DNA from: Pseudomonas viridiflava
GTDB lineage: Bacteria; Pseudomonadota; Gammaproteobacteria; Pseudomonadales; Pseudomonadaceae
Length of the DNA: 64,000 nucleotides
NCBI RefSeq assembly: GCF_900591205.1
Contig: NZ_UUPU01000078.1
Location: 1 to 64,000, forward strand
Direction: 5' to 3'
Shown here: positions 20,287 to 31,135 of the stretch, in pieces
Position numbering within the stretch: position 1 is the stretch's first letter
Layout of the letters: each line of letters starts with the position of its first letter
Notes under the pieces: model-generated
What the model saw: the letters and a program-made list of their open reading frames with translations, nothing else
Told to the model about the DNA's origin: nothing
The model's database searches: none
Program-made: the position numbers and the translations under genes

Positions 20287-21045
20287 CTACGGTTCGCTTT
20301 GCTTGCGGTTGACCTTGGCCATCGGCATCGGCACCAGCTTGCCCATCGGCTGACGCTGCACCTGACGCACGGGCCGCAGCCCGACCACAATCTTGCGTGC
20401 TACCAATAAATAGAAGCCGCCACCCGACAGTTGCCAGGCACCCGCCCGGCGTTCCCAGCCGGCCAGACGGCCTTGCCACTTGGTCGAGGCAAGCGGCGGA
20501 CGATAGCACCCGAAGCGGCGTTTCTCCAGCGCGAAGCCCAGCAGGTTCAGCCAGTCGCTAACCCGTGATGGCGAGATGCAGCGGGCCTGGCGCAGGCCGT
20601 CGTGGGCGAACACATGGCGCAGGCCCCAACTGCTCCAGGGGTTGATCCCGATAATCAGCAAATGGCCGCCAGGGCGCACACTGCTCGCCGCTTCGCGCAG
20701 CAAGCCGTGGGGCGACAGGCAGAAATCCAGGCCATGCTGCAATACCACCACATCGGCAGCGTGCTCGCTCAAGGGCCAGGCTTGTTCCTCGCACACAATT
20801 TCCACCCCCGGCAACGGCGCCCCCAGGCGCACATTGCGTTGCACCTGCGGCGCGGCGGGCGGGGTCTGGGCAGACGGGCCGTAATGCACCAGGTAGCCAC
20901 CAAAGAACCGGCCCAACTCGTCTTCGAGCATGCGCCGTTCTTCATCCAGCAAAAATTGCCCGATCGGCCCGGACAGCCATTCACGGGCTGCGCCGATCAA
21001 CGCCAGCCACTCAGGATCGGCCTGGGCGAACGCTTTATCAGTCAT
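20287..21045 (-). CDS. SAM-dependent methyltransferase domain protein
   Basis: The 252-residue protein shows a class I methyltransferase core, degenerate in the SAM glycine loop (LGAPLPGVEIVCEE, about residues 75-88) but with the usual VVVLQHGLDF and RPGGHLLIIGINPWSSWGL strands. The ATG at 21045 has GGAG 6 nt upstream; it heads the methyltransferase-rnhA-dnaQ set and is divergent from gloB across 65 bp. The same neighbourhood occurs in P. aeruginosa (PA1814-PA1816, from memory). The substrate is unknown. The basic proline-rich tail (RQPMGKLVPMPMAKVNRK) is lysine/arginine rich. Confidence 0.85.
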   Translation of the reverse strand: MTDKAFAQADPEWLALIGAAREWLSGPIGQFLLDEERRMLEDELGRFFGGYLVHYGPSAQTPPAAPQVQRNVRLGAPLPGVEIVCEEQAWPLSEHAADVVVLQHGLDFCLSPHGLLREAASSVRPGGHLLIIGINPWSSWGLRHVFAHDGLRQARCISPSRVSDWLNLLGFALEKRRFGCYRPPLASTKWQGRLAGWERRAGAWQLSGGGFYLLVARKIVVGLRPVRQVQRQPMGKLVPMPMAKVNRKQSEP

Positions 21046-21110
21046 TGCATTCTCCAACTCGCCTAGACGTTCTAAGATGCACCAATGTGTTCAGCTTGGC
21101 GAATCGAAGA

Positions 21111-21878
21111 ATGATACAGATCAGTGCCCTGCCCGCCTTCACCGATAACTACATCTGGTTGTTACAGGACCCGCACACCCAACGCTGCGCCGTGGTCGAC
21201 CCCGGCGACGCCGCGCCCGTGCTGGCCTGGCTCAAGCAGAACCCGCAGTGGGCCCTCAGCGACATCCTGGTGACCCACCATCACCATGATCATGTCGGCG
21301 GTGTCGAACAACTCAAAAATCTGACCGACGCCAAGGTCTACGGCCCGGCGAATGAAAAGATCCCGGCGCGGGATGTGGCCCTGCAGGATAACGACCGCAT
21401 CACCGTGCTGGGCTGGGACTTCGATGTCTACGCCGTGCCCGGCCACACCCTGGGCCACATCGCCTTTTATCACCAGGGGGTGTTGTTGTGTGGCGATACC
21501 CTGTTCGCTGCGGGTTGCGGGCGCCTGTTCGAAGGCACGCCAGAGCAGATGCACACCTCGCTGGAGCGCCTGGCCGCCCTGCCTGCCGACACCCTGGTGT
21601 ACTGCACCCACGAGTACACACAAAGTAACCTCAAATTTGCCCAGGCCGTGGAGCCAGACAATGCCGATATCGCCAAACGGGTGGAACACGTCAACCAATT
21701 GCGGGCCCGCGGTGAGATGACGCTGCCCTCCAACCTGGCCCTGGAAAAACGTACTAACCCTTTTTTGCGTACCTCTGAAACATCCGTTAAACAAAAAGCG
21801 GACGAACGGAATGGCCGCGACAACCGCTCTGGGGCCGAGGTGTTTGCTAGTTTGAGGGCATGGAAAGATAAGTTCTAA
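21111..21878 (+). CDS. gloB: Hydroxyacylglutathione hydrolase (glyoxalase II)
   Basis: The 255-residue metallo-beta-lactamase fold protein has the binuclear metal motif THHHHDHVGG (residues 53-62), with further ligands in PGHTLGH and DTLFAAGCGR. It hydrolyses S-lactoylglutathione to lactate and glutathione, the second step of methylglyoxal removal. The C-terminal domain has NLKFAQAVEPDN for glutathione binding. The ATG at 21111 gives the standard family length, so the in-frame upstream start at 21045 is rejected. mltD follows 98 bp downstream. Confidence 0.95.
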   Translation: MIQISALPAFTDNYIWLLQDPHTQRCAVVDPGDAAPVLAWLKQNPQWALSDILVTHHHHDHVGGVEQLKNLTDAKVYGPANEKIPARDVALQDNDRITVLGWDFDVYAVPGHTLGHIAFYHQGVLLCGDTLFAAGCGRLFEGTPEQMHTSLERLAALPADTLVYCTHEYTQSNLKFAQAVEPDNADIAKRVEHVNQLRARGEMTLPSNLALEKRTNPFLRTSETSVKQKADERNGRDNRSGAEVFASLRAWKDKF

Positions 21879-21976
21879 CGGGATGCAATCTGATACGGAT
21901 TTTCTGAATGGTTGACCGCAACCAAAGTGCTTTCTAGAATCGCCCGACATTTTTGCCCGGAACTTACTTCCAGCCA

Positions 21977-23389
21977 ATGTCGTCATCTATTCGTAAATCC
22001 AACCATTCAGACGCATTGACCCGCCTGGCTCAAGCCGTGGCGGTGGCCGTGTCCGCGACTCTGGCGGGCTGCCAATCGACAAATTTCGCTGCACAATCCA
22101 CCGTGCAACCCAAACCCAATCTTGCCGCCAAGATCAAGCAAAAACCTATTTGGCTATCAGAGAAGCCCAGCCCCGAAGTACCCCAGGATGTCTGGGAACG
22201 CATGCGACGGGGCTTTCAATTGCAGGAGGGCCTGGGCGTCAACCCGCGCATCGAGCAACAGCGCTTGTGGTTCGCCAGCAACCCGTCCTTCCTGGAGAAC
22301 GCCGGTGAACGCGGCAGCCTCTACATTCATTACATCGTCGAACGCCTTGAAGAACGCAACATGCCCCTGGAGCTGGCGCTGCTGCCAGTGATTGAAAGTG
22401 CCTACAACCCAATGGCCTATTCGCGCAGCGATGCGGTCGGCCTGTGGCAGTTCATCCCCTCCACCGGGCGCTACTTCAACCTGCGCCAGACCCGCGCCTA
22501 CGACGGTCGCCGCGATATCACCGCCTCCACCACTGCCGCCCTGGACTACCTGACCCGTCTGCACGACATGTTCAACGGCGACTGGCTGCTGGCCCTGGCG
22601 GCCTATAACGCCGGCGAAGGCACGGTCAGCCGGGCCATTGAGCGCAACGAAAAGCTCGGCCTGCCGACCGACTACTGGAACCTGCCCCTGCCCCAGGAAA
22701 CCAAGGACTACGTGCCCAAGTTCCTGGCGTTGTCCCAAGTGGTGCTGGCACCCGAGGCCTATGGCGTCAACCTGAACCCGATCGCCAACACGCCGTATTT
22801 CGAAGTGGTTGAAGTCAAGCAAAGCATGGACCTGTCACGGGTCGCCGCGCTGGCTGAAATCGACGAAGACGAGCTGTTCCAGCTCAACCCGGCGCTCAAA
22901 CAGCGTACCACCCTGGACGGCCCCCAGCATTTGCTGGTGCCGAGTTCCAAGGCGCAACTGCTCACCAGCACGCTTTCGACGATGAAGCCTGAAGAGTTAC
23001 TGGCAATGCGCCCGAAAAAGCAGGTATTCGACGAAGTTGAGACCGCGCGAGTGGCCGGGCGCACCCGCAACTACAAGGTCCGCAGTGGCGACAACCTCAC
23101 CCTCATCGCCAAGGCGAACAAGGTCGATGTACATGACCTGCAGCGCTGGAACAAGCTCAACGGCCAAGCCCTCAAGGTAGGCCAGACCCTGGTGATGCAG
23201 GACACCCGCAAGCTGGTGGCCAAGGCCGACAGCAAAAAGCCGGTGCAGTACAAGGTCAAGAAAGGCGACTCGCTGTACATCGTCGCCAAGCGCTTCAACG
23301 TCGAGATGCAACATCTCAAACGCTGGAACCCGCGTACTGGGCAGGCATTGAAGCCTGGGCAGATGCTGGTGGTTTCCGGACCGCGCTAA
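21977..23389 (+). CDS. mltD: Membrane-bound lytic transglycosylase D
   Basis: The 470-residue lipoprotein has a lipobox LAGC near residue 32, an SLT (lysozyme-like) domain with the catalytic glutamate in LPVIESAYNPMAYS and the conserved SDAVGLWQFIPSTGR, and two C-terminal LysM repeats (YKVRSGDNLTLIAK and YKVKKGDSLYIVAK) for peptidoglycan binding. It cleaves glycan strands with formation of 1,6-anhydromuramic ends at the outer membrane. The ATG at 21977 is used because the lipoprotein signal starts just after it. It lies next to gloB, the usual neighbour in gammaproteobacteria. Confidence 0.95.
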   Translation: MSSSIRKSNHSDALTRLAQAVAVAVSATLAGCQSTNFAAQSTVQPKPNLAAKIKQKPIWLSEKPSPEVPQDVWERMRRGFQLQEGLGVNPRIEQQRLWFASNPSFLENAGERGSLYIHYIVERLEERNMPLELALLPVIESAYNPMAYSRSDAVGLWQFIPSTGRYFNLRQTRAYDGRRDITASTTAALDYLTRLHDMFNGDWLLALAAYNAGEGTVSRAIERNEKLGLPTDYWNLPLPQETKDYVPKFLALSQVVLAPEAYGVNLNPIANTPYFEVVEVKQSMDLSRVAALAEIDEDELFQLNPALKQRTTLDGPQHLLVPSSKAQLLTSTLSTMKPEELLAMRPKKQVFDEVETARVAGRTRNYKVRSGDNLTLIAKANKVDVHDLQRWNKLNGQALKVGQTLVMQDTRKLVAKADSKKPVQYKVKKGDSLYIVAKRFNVEMQHLKRWNPRTGQALKPGQMLVVSGPR

Positions 23390-23415
23390 GGCATCAAGCA
23401 CACCGCCAAGCTAAT

Positions 23416-23505
23416 TGTGGGAGGGGGCTTGCCCCCGATAGCAGTTTGTCAGCCACCCGATTCATTGGCTGATATACCGCTATCGGGGGCGAGCCCCCTC
23501 CCACA
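23416..23505. repeat. REPIN (GGGGGCTTGCCCCCGAT type)
   Basis: TGTGGGAGGGGGCTTGCCCC and its inverted partner (GGGGGCGAGCCCCCTCCCAC, one base different) flank a 40-bp spacer between mltD and the peptide-transport operon. It is the same subtype as 9263 and 60903. Confidence 0.85.
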
Positions 23506-23601
23506 TTGGATCTGCGGTGTTCCCGAGCGGCTTTTTCCAACCGGAACAAGCTGTTACTGTACCGATCATAAAGCCCAAGCTGCCTGGATCGGATCTCTGA
23601 C

Positions 23602-25431
23602 TTGACGCGTCCCCTCCTTCTACTAATAACTCTGGCCTTGAGCTTTGCTGCGAACGCGACGATTACCGAGAGCCACGGTTATACGCAGTTCGGCAGGCTC
23701 AAGTACCCGGCCAAATTCACCCACTTCGATTGGGTAAACCCTGCAGCGCCGAAAGGCGGGACCTTGCGGGTGATGGCATTTGGCACGTTCGATACGCTCA
23801 ACCCTTACACCTTCAAGGGCTCAAGCCCGGTGTCCACCCCCAACTTCCTGCAATACGGCGTCAACGAGCTGAACGAGCCGTTGATGGTCGGCACCGGTCT
23901 GTATGCGCCCTCCGGCGATGAACCGACCTCCAGCTATGGGTTGATCGCCCAGTCGGTGGAATACAGCGAAGACCGCAGTTGGGTGGTGTTCAACCTGCGC
24001 CCCGAAGCACGTTTTCACGATGGCAGGCCGATTACCGCCGATGACGTGGCGTTTTCCTACCGCACCCTGCTGACCGAAGGCCACCCGCAATACCGCACCA
24101 ACCTGCAGGAAGTGGCACGGGTCGACATCCTCAACCGCCATCGCATCCGCTTTGTCTTCAAGCGCGCCGGCAACCCGCTGTTGATCCTGCGCCTGGGCGA
24201 ACTGCCGGTACTGCCCCAGCACTACTGGAAGAACCGCGACTTCAAGGCCACCACCTTCGAACCGCCGCTGGGCAGCGGCCCGTACCGTATCAGCAAGGTG
24301 ACCCCGGGCCGCCAACTGGTGTTTGAACGGGTCAAGGATTACTGGGGCAAAGACCTGCCGGTCAACCAGGGTTTCTATAACTACGACAAGGTCGAAGTGG
24401 AGTTCTACCGCGACAGTGACGTGGCGTTCGAAGCCTTCAAGGCCGGCGAGTTCGATATCTACATCGAGCACCAGGCCAAGAACTGGGCCAATGGCTACAA
24501 CTTCCCGGCGGTCAATCGTGGCGACGTGATCAAGGCGCAGATCGCCCACCAGATTCCGACTCAAAGCCAGGGCCTGTTCATGAACAGCCGCCGCCCGACC
24601 TTCAGCCAGACCAAGGTGCGCGAAGCCCTGGGGCTGATGTTCGACTTCGAGTGGACCAACCGCACCCTGTTCAGCAGCGCCTATAAACGCAGCTTGAGCT
24701 ACTACCCCAACAGCGAGTTCGCCGCCACAGGGGTCCCGACCGGCCATGAATGGTTGATGCTCTCACCCTACCGCGACCAGTTGCCGCCCAATTTGTTTAC
24801 CCAAGCCTTCAGCCTGCCGCAGACTGATGGGCGCGGCATCCCTCGCGAAACCATGCGCCGTGCCCTGGCCCTGCTCGGCGACGCCGGCTGGAAGTTGTCG
24901 GGGCAACGCCTGCAGAACAAGGACGGGCAACCGCTGCGCTTCGAAATCCTGCTGGTCAACCCGAACCTGGAGCGCATCCTGCAGCCCTATGTCGAGAACC
25001 TGATCAGCATCGGCATCGACGCACGCCTGCGCACGGTGGACCGGGCGCAATACAAGCAGCGTCTGGATCAGTTCGACTTCGACATGATCCTGATCACCCT
25101 CAACCAGACCCTGAGCCCCGGCCTTGAGCAGTGGCAGTACTTCCACTCCAGCCAGGCCGCGATCAAGGGCAGCAAGAACTACGCAGGCATCAATAACCCC
25201 ATCGTCGATCACCTGCTGGAACAATTGCTGGCGGCGCAGACCCGCGAAGAACAATTGGCCGCCGGCCGCGCCCTGGACCGGGTGCTGCTGTGGCAGCACT
25301 ACAGCATTCCCAATTGGTTCCTCAACTATCATCGCTTGGCGTACCGCAACCGGTTCGCCTTTGTCACTACGCCGCCCTACAGCCTGGGCCTGAGCGCGTG
25401 GTGGCTGAAAGCTTCGGAGAAAGCCCAATGA
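23602..25431 (+). CDS. ABC transporter peptide-binding protein (family 5), first of two
   Basis: The 609-residue periplasmic protein has a signal peptide (LLLLITLALSFAANA) and the family-5 solute-binding fold (PKGGTLRVMAFGTFDTLNPY; RPEARFHDGRPITADDVAFS). It is the YejA-like type, which binds oligopeptides such as microcin C-like compounds. The only start giving an intact signal peptide is TTG at 23602. It overlaps the second binding-protein gene by 4 bp (ATGA). The two proteins share much of their sequence, so this is a tandem duplication that has diverged. It heads a five-gene operon with two permeases and a double ATPase. Confidence 0.9.
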   Translation: MTRPLLLLITLALSFAANATITESHGYTQFGRLKYPAKFTHFDWVNPAAPKGGTLRVMAFGTFDTLNPYTFKGSSPVSTPNFLQYGVNELNEPLMVGTGLYAPSGDEPTSSYGLIAQSVEYSEDRSWVVFNLRPEARFHDGRPITADDVAFSYRTLLTEGHPQYRTNLQEVARVDILNRHRIRFVFKRAGNPLLILRLGELPVLPQHYWKNRDFKATTFEPPLGSGPYRISKVTPGRQLVFERVKDYWGKDLPVNQGFYNYDKVEVEFYRDSDVAFEAFKAGEFDIYIEHQAKNWANGYNFPAVNRGDVIKAQIAHQIPTQSQGLFMNSRRPTFSQTKVREALGLMFDFEWTNRTLFSSAYKRSLSYYPNSEFAATGVPTGHEWLMLSPYRDQLPPNLFTQAFSLPQTDGRGIPRETMRRALALLGDAGWKLSGQRLQNKDGQPLRFEILLVNPNLERILQPYVENLISIGIDARLRTVDRAQYKQRLDQFDFDMILITLNQTLSPGLEQWQYFHSSQAAIKGSKNYAGINNPIVDHLLEQLLAAQTREEQLAAGRALDRVLLWQHYSIPNWFLNYHRLAYRNRFAFVTTPPYSLGLSAWWLKASEKAQ

Positions 25432-27266
25432 TGTATTTGCGCAACGTACTGCTTGGCAGCCTGTTGCTGTGCACCGCGGCCCACGCCGCGCCGCAACATG
25501 CGCTGACGCTCTACAACGAACCGCCGAAATACCCCGCCGACTTCAAGCACTTCGACTACGTAAACCCGGATGCGCCCAAGGGCGGCACCTTCCGCGAATC
25601 GAGCATGGGCGGCTTCGACAGCCTCAACCCGTTTATCAGCAAGGGTGTGCCGGCCGACAATATCGGCCTGATCTACGACACCCTGGCCATGCAAAGCCTG
25701 GATGAACCGATCACCGAATACGGCCTGGTGGCCGGCAAGATCGAAAAGGCGCCCGACAACAGTTGGGTGCGTTTCTACCTGCGGCCCGAAGCGCGGTTCC
25801 ATGACGGCCACCCGATCCGTGCCGAAGACGTGGTGTTCAGTTTCCAGGAACTGATGAAGGAAGGCTCGCCGATCTACCGTACCTACTATGCCGATGTTGA
25901 TGAAGTGGTCGCCGAAGACCCGCTGCGGGTGCTGTTCAAGTTCAAACGCACCAATAACCGCGAATTGCCGCTGATCCTCGGGCAACTGCCGGTATTGCCC
26001 AAGCATTGGTGGGCCACCCGCGACTTCGCCAAGGGCAACCTGGAAGTGCCGCTGGGCAGCGGGCCGTACAAGGTGGCAGAGGTGAAAGCCGGACGCATGA
26101 TCCGCTACGAGCGGGTCAAGGATTACTGGGCCAAGGACCTGCCCGTCACCAAAGGTTTCTACAATTTCGATAACCGCATCACCGATTACTACCGCGACAG
26201 CACCGTGTCCCTGGAAGCCTTGAAGGCCGGGCAGTTCGACTACTGGCTGGAATTCAGTGCGAAGAACTGGGCCAACGCCTACAACATTCCCGCCGTGGCC
26301 CAGGGCCGGTTGATCAAAGAAGAGATCCCCAACGGCAACCCCACCGGCATGCAGGGTTTCGTGTTCAACACGCGCAAGCAAATGTTCCAGGACGTGCGAG
26401 TGCGCAAGGCCATCAGCCTGTTGCTGGATTTTGAGTGGAGCAACAAGCAGCTGTTCAACGGCGCCTATACCCGCACCCGCAGTTACTTCGAAAACTCGGA
26501 AATGGCCGCCACCGGCCTGCCGGGCCCGGATGAGCTGAAGATCCTCGAACCGCTGCGCGACAAAATCCCCGCCGAAGTCTTCACTCAAGCCTTCGAGCCC
26601 TCGAAAACCGACGGCAGCGGCATGATCCGCACTCAGCAGCGCGAGGCGTACCAGCTGTTGCAGGAAGCCGGCTGGCGTATCGTTGACGACAAGATGGTCG
26701 ACACCACCGGCAAACCGGTGACCATCGAGTTCCTGCTGGCCCAGACCGAGTTCGAACGTATCCTGCTGCCCTTCAAGCGCAACCTGGCCGACCTGGGCAT
26801 CGACCTGGTGATCCGTCGCGTGGACGTCTCGCAGTTCGTCAACCGGATCCGCTCACGGGACTTCGACATGCTGGTGGGCAGCTTCCCGCAATCCACCTCG
26901 CCGGGTAACGAACAGCGCGAGTTCTGGAAGTCCTCCAGCGCCGACAAGCCCGGCAGCCGCAACTACATGGGGCTCAAAGACCCGGCTGTCGATCAGCTGG
27001 TAGAAGAATTGATCGACGCCGACTCGCGTAAAAGCCTGGTCGCCCATGCCAAGGCCCTGGACCGCGTGCTGCAGTTTGGCTACTACGTGATCCCCAACTG
27101 GCATATCAAGACCTTCCGCGTGGCCTACTGGGATCACCTTGGCCACCCGAAAGTCCCGCCGCGCTACGACGTGGGCACGGCCACCTGGTGGGCCAAGCCC
27201 GACGCCAAAGCCGCGGTAACCCTCGACACCACCCAGACCGCCGACCCGGCGAGCGGAGGCGATTAA
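25428..27266 (+). CDS. ABC transporter peptide-binding protein (family 5), second of two
   Basis: The 612-residue paralogue of the preceding gene has its own signal peptide (LLGSLLLCTAAHAA) and the same motifs (DAPKGGTFRESSMGGFDSLNP; RPEARFHDGHPIRAEDVVFS). It starts in a 4-bp ATGA overlap with the first and ends directly before the permease gene (0 bp gap), so translation is coupled. Having two binding proteins for one permease pair suggests two ligand ranges feeding the same channel. The ligand is presumably a peptide; specificity cannot be read from the sequence. Confidence 0.9.
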   Translation: MMYLRNVLLGSLLLCTAAHAAPQHALTLYNEPPKYPADFKHFDYVNPDAPKGGTFRESSMGGFDSLNPFISKGVPADNIGLIYDTLAMQSLDEPITEYGLVAGKIEKAPDNSWVRFYLRPEARFHDGHPIRAEDVVFSFQELMKEGSPIYRTYYADVDEVVAEDPLRVLFKFKRTNNRELPLILGQLPVLPKHWWATRDFAKGNLEVPLGSGPYKVAEVKAGRMIRYERVKDYWAKDLPVTKGFYNFDNRITDYYRDSTVSLEALKAGQFDYWLEFSAKNWANAYNIPAVAQGRLIKEEIPNGNPTGMQGFVFNTRKQMFQDVRVRKAISLLLDFEWSNKQLFNGAYTRTRSYFENSEMAATGLPGPDELKILEPLRDKIPAEVFTQAFEPSKTDGSGMIRTQQREAYQLLQEAGWRIVDDKMVDTTGKPVTIEFLLAQTEFERILLPFKRNLADLGIDLVIRRVDVSQFVNRIRSRDFDMLVGSFPQSTSPGNEQREFWKSSSADKPGSRNYMGLKDPAVDQLVEELIDADSRKSLVAHAKALDRVLQFGYYVIPNWHIKTFRVAYWDHLGHPKVPPRYDVGTATWWAKPDAKAAVTLDTTQTADPASGGD

Positions 27267-28343
27267 ATGCTGGCTTATATTGTTCGCCGCCTGTTGCTGA
27301 TTATCCCCACGCTGTTCGGGATCTTGCTGATCAACTTTGTGATCATCCAGGCCGCCCCCGGTGGCCCGGTGGAGCAAATGATCGCCAAGCTCGAAGGTTT
27401 TGAAGGCGCCACCAGCCGGATTGCCGGCGGCGGTGCCGAAGTCTCGGTGGCCGGTTCCAGCAGCTACCGTGGCGCCCAGGGCCTGGACCCGGCACTGATC
27501 AAGGAAATCGAAAAGATGTACGGCTTCGACAAGTCGGCGCCGGAACGCTTGTGGATCATGGTCAAGAACTACGCCCAACTGGATTTCGGCAACAGCTTCT
27601 TCCGGGACGCCAAGGTCATCGACCTGATCAAGGAAAAGATGCCGGTTTCCATCTCCCTCGGGTTATGGAGCACGCTGATCATGTACCTGGTGTCGATCCC
27701 CCTGGGGATCGCCAAGGCCACGCGGCACGGCAGCCACTTTGACGTGTGGACCAGCTCGGCGATCATCGTCGGCTATGCGATCCCGGCATTCCTGTTCGCG
27801 ATCCTGCTGATCGTGGTGTTTGCCGGTGGCAGCTATTTCGACTGGTTCCCCTTGCGCGGGCTCACGTCCAACAATTTTGACGAACTGAGCTGGGGCGGCA
27901 AGATCCTCGATTACTTCTGGCACTTGGCGCTGCCGATCACCGCCCTGGTGATCGGCAACTTCGCGACCATGACCCTGCTGACCAAAAACAGCTTCCTCGA
28001 CGAAATCAACAAGCAGTACGTGGTCACCGCCAAGGCCAAGGGCCTGACCAACCATCGCGTGCTCTATGGCCATGTGTTCCGCAACGCGATGCTGTTGGTG
28101 ATCGCCGGTTTCCCCTCGGCCTTTATCGGCATCTTCTTCACCGGCTCGTTGCTGGTGGAAGTGATCTTCTCCCTCGACGGCCTGGGCCTGATGAGCTTTG
28201 AAGCGGCGATCAACCGCGACTACCCGGTGGTGTTCGGCACGCTGTTTATCTTCACCTTGCTGGGGCTGATCGTGAAGCTGATCGGCGACCTCACCTACAC
28301 CCTGGTCGATCCGCGTATCGACTTCGCCAGCCGGGAGCATTGA
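27267..28343 (+). CDS. yejB: Peptide ABC transporter permease (YejB-like)
   Basis: This 358-residue inner-membrane permease has the BPD_transp_1 domain. The first helix is IVRRLLLIIPTLFGILLINF. The EAA loop for ATPase contact is VVTAKAKGLTNHRVLYGHVF (about residues 252-271). The long loop between helices 1 and 2 (about 35-100) is typical of the YejB branch, longer than in DppB. It starts on the base after the stop of the second binding protein and is followed by yejE after 1 bp. Confidence 0.93.
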   Translation: MLAYIVRRLLLIIPTLFGILLINFVIIQAAPGGPVEQMIAKLEGFEGATSRIAGGGAEVSVAGSSSYRGAQGLDPALIKEIEKMYGFDKSAPERLWIMVKNYAQLDFGNSFFRDAKVIDLIKEKMPVSISLGLWSTLIMYLVSIPLGIAKATRHGSHFDVWTSSAIIVGYAIPAFLFAILLIVVFAGGSYFDWFPLRGLTSNNFDELSWGGKILDYFWHLALPITALVIGNFATMTLLTKNSFLDEINKQYVVTAKAKGLTNHRVLYGHVFRNAMLLVIAGFPSAFIGIFFTGSLLVEVIFSLDGLGLMSFEAAINRDYPVVFGTLFIFTLLGLIVKLIGDLTYTLVDPRIDFASREH

Positions 28344-28344
28344 G

Positions 28345-29364
28345 ATGAATCTATCCCCCCTCAATCGCCGCCGGTTCGAGCGTTTCAAGGCCAATAAGCG
28401 TGGCTGGTGGTCGCTGTGGCTGTTCCTGATTCTGTTTGTGCTCAGCCTGGGCGCAGAGTTGATCGCCAACGACAAGCCACTGGCGGTGCACTTTGACGGC
28501 GACTGGTATTTCCCGGCCCTCAAACGCTACCCGGAGACCACCTTCGGCGGCGAATTCCCGCTGGAGGCCAACTACAAGAGCCCGTATATCCAGGAGCTGC
28601 TCAAGGCCAAGGACGCCTGGACGTTATGGGCGCCGATCCCGTTCAGCTACCAGAGCATCAACTACGACCTGAAAGTGCCGGCCCCTGCGCCGCCGTCTTC
28701 AGTCAACCTGCTGGGCACCGATGACCAGGGCCGCGATGTGCTGGCCCGAGTGATCTACGGTTTTCGAGTGTCAGTGCTGTTTGCCCTGACCCTGACCGTG
28801 CTCAGCTCGATCATCGGCGTGATCGCCGGGGCCTTGCAGGGTTTCTATGGCGGCTGGGTCGACCTGGCCGGGCAGCGCTTTCTGGAGATCTGGTCCGGGT
28901 TGCCGGTGCTGTACCTGCTGATCATCCTCGCCAGCTTTGTACAACCGAACTTCTGGTGGCTGCTGGGCATCATGCTGCTGTTTTCGTGGATGAGCCTGGT
29001 GGACGTGGTGCGCGCCGAGTTCCTGCGCGGGCGCAACCTGGAATACGTGCGCGCCGCCAGGGCGTTGGGCATGCAGAATGGCGCGATCATGTTCCGCCAC
29101 ATCCTGCCCAATGCCATGGTGTCGACCATGACCTTCATGCCCTTTATTCTAACCGGCGCCATCGGCACCCTGACCGCCCTGGATTTTCTCGGCTTCGGCC
29201 TGCCTGCGGGTTCGCCTTCGTTGGGTGAACTGGTGGCCCAGGGCAAATCCAACCTGCAAGCACCGTGGCTGGGCATGAGCGCGTTTGCAGTGCTGGCGAT
29301 CATGTTGAGTCTGCTGGTGTTTATCGGCGAGTCCGCTCGCGATGCCTTCGACCCGAGGAAATGA
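28345..29364 (+). CDS. yejE: Peptide ABC transporter permease (YejE-like)
   Basis: This 339-residue partner permease has an N-terminal OppC-type segment (RRRFERFKANKRGWWSLWLF), a long periplasmic loop, and the EAA motif YVRAARALGMQNGAIMFRHI (about residues 233-252). DDQGRDVLARVIYG marks the family. It forms the heterodimeric channel with YejB. The stop codon precedes the ATPase start by 1 bp (TGA-G-ATG). Confidence 0.93.
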   Translation: MNLSPLNRRRFERFKANKRGWWSLWLFLILFVLSLGAELIANDKPLAVHFDGDWYFPALKRYPETTFGGEFPLEANYKSPYIQELLKAKDAWTLWAPIPFSYQSINYDLKVPAPAPPSSVNLLGTDDQGRDVLARVIYGFRVSVLFALTLTVLSSIIGVIAGALQGFYGGWVDLAGQRFLEIWSGLPVLYLLIILASFVQPNFWWLLGIMLLFSWMSLVDVVRAEFLRGRNLEYVRAARALGMQNGAIMFRHILPNAMVSTMTFMPFILTGAIGTLTALDFLGFGLPAGSPSLGELVAQGKSNLQAPWLGMSAFAVLAIMLSLLVFIGESARDAFDPRK

Positions 29365-29365
29365 G

Positions 29366-30967
<1,602 letters not shown>

Positions 30968-30983
30968 TGTACGCAAATCAAAA

Positions 30984-31072
30984 TGTGGGAGCGGGCTTGC
31001 TCGCGAACGCGGTGTGTCAGTGAATACATCTATAACTGAACCGCCGCATTCGCGAGCAAGCCCGCTCCCACA
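30984..31072. repeat. REPIN (GCGGGCTTGCTCGCGAA type)
   Basis: TGTGGGAGCGGGCTTGCTCG and CGAGCAAGCCCGCTCCCACA flank a ~45-bp spacer between the yej operon and the araC-type gene. It is the same subtype as the copy at 18865 and probably helps terminate the operon. Confidence 0.85.
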
Positions 31073-31135
31073 CTTGATCATGACCGTCCTCCCCAACAGC
31101 AAACCCCCGATATCTCAAGGGATGGAGCCACCGCC

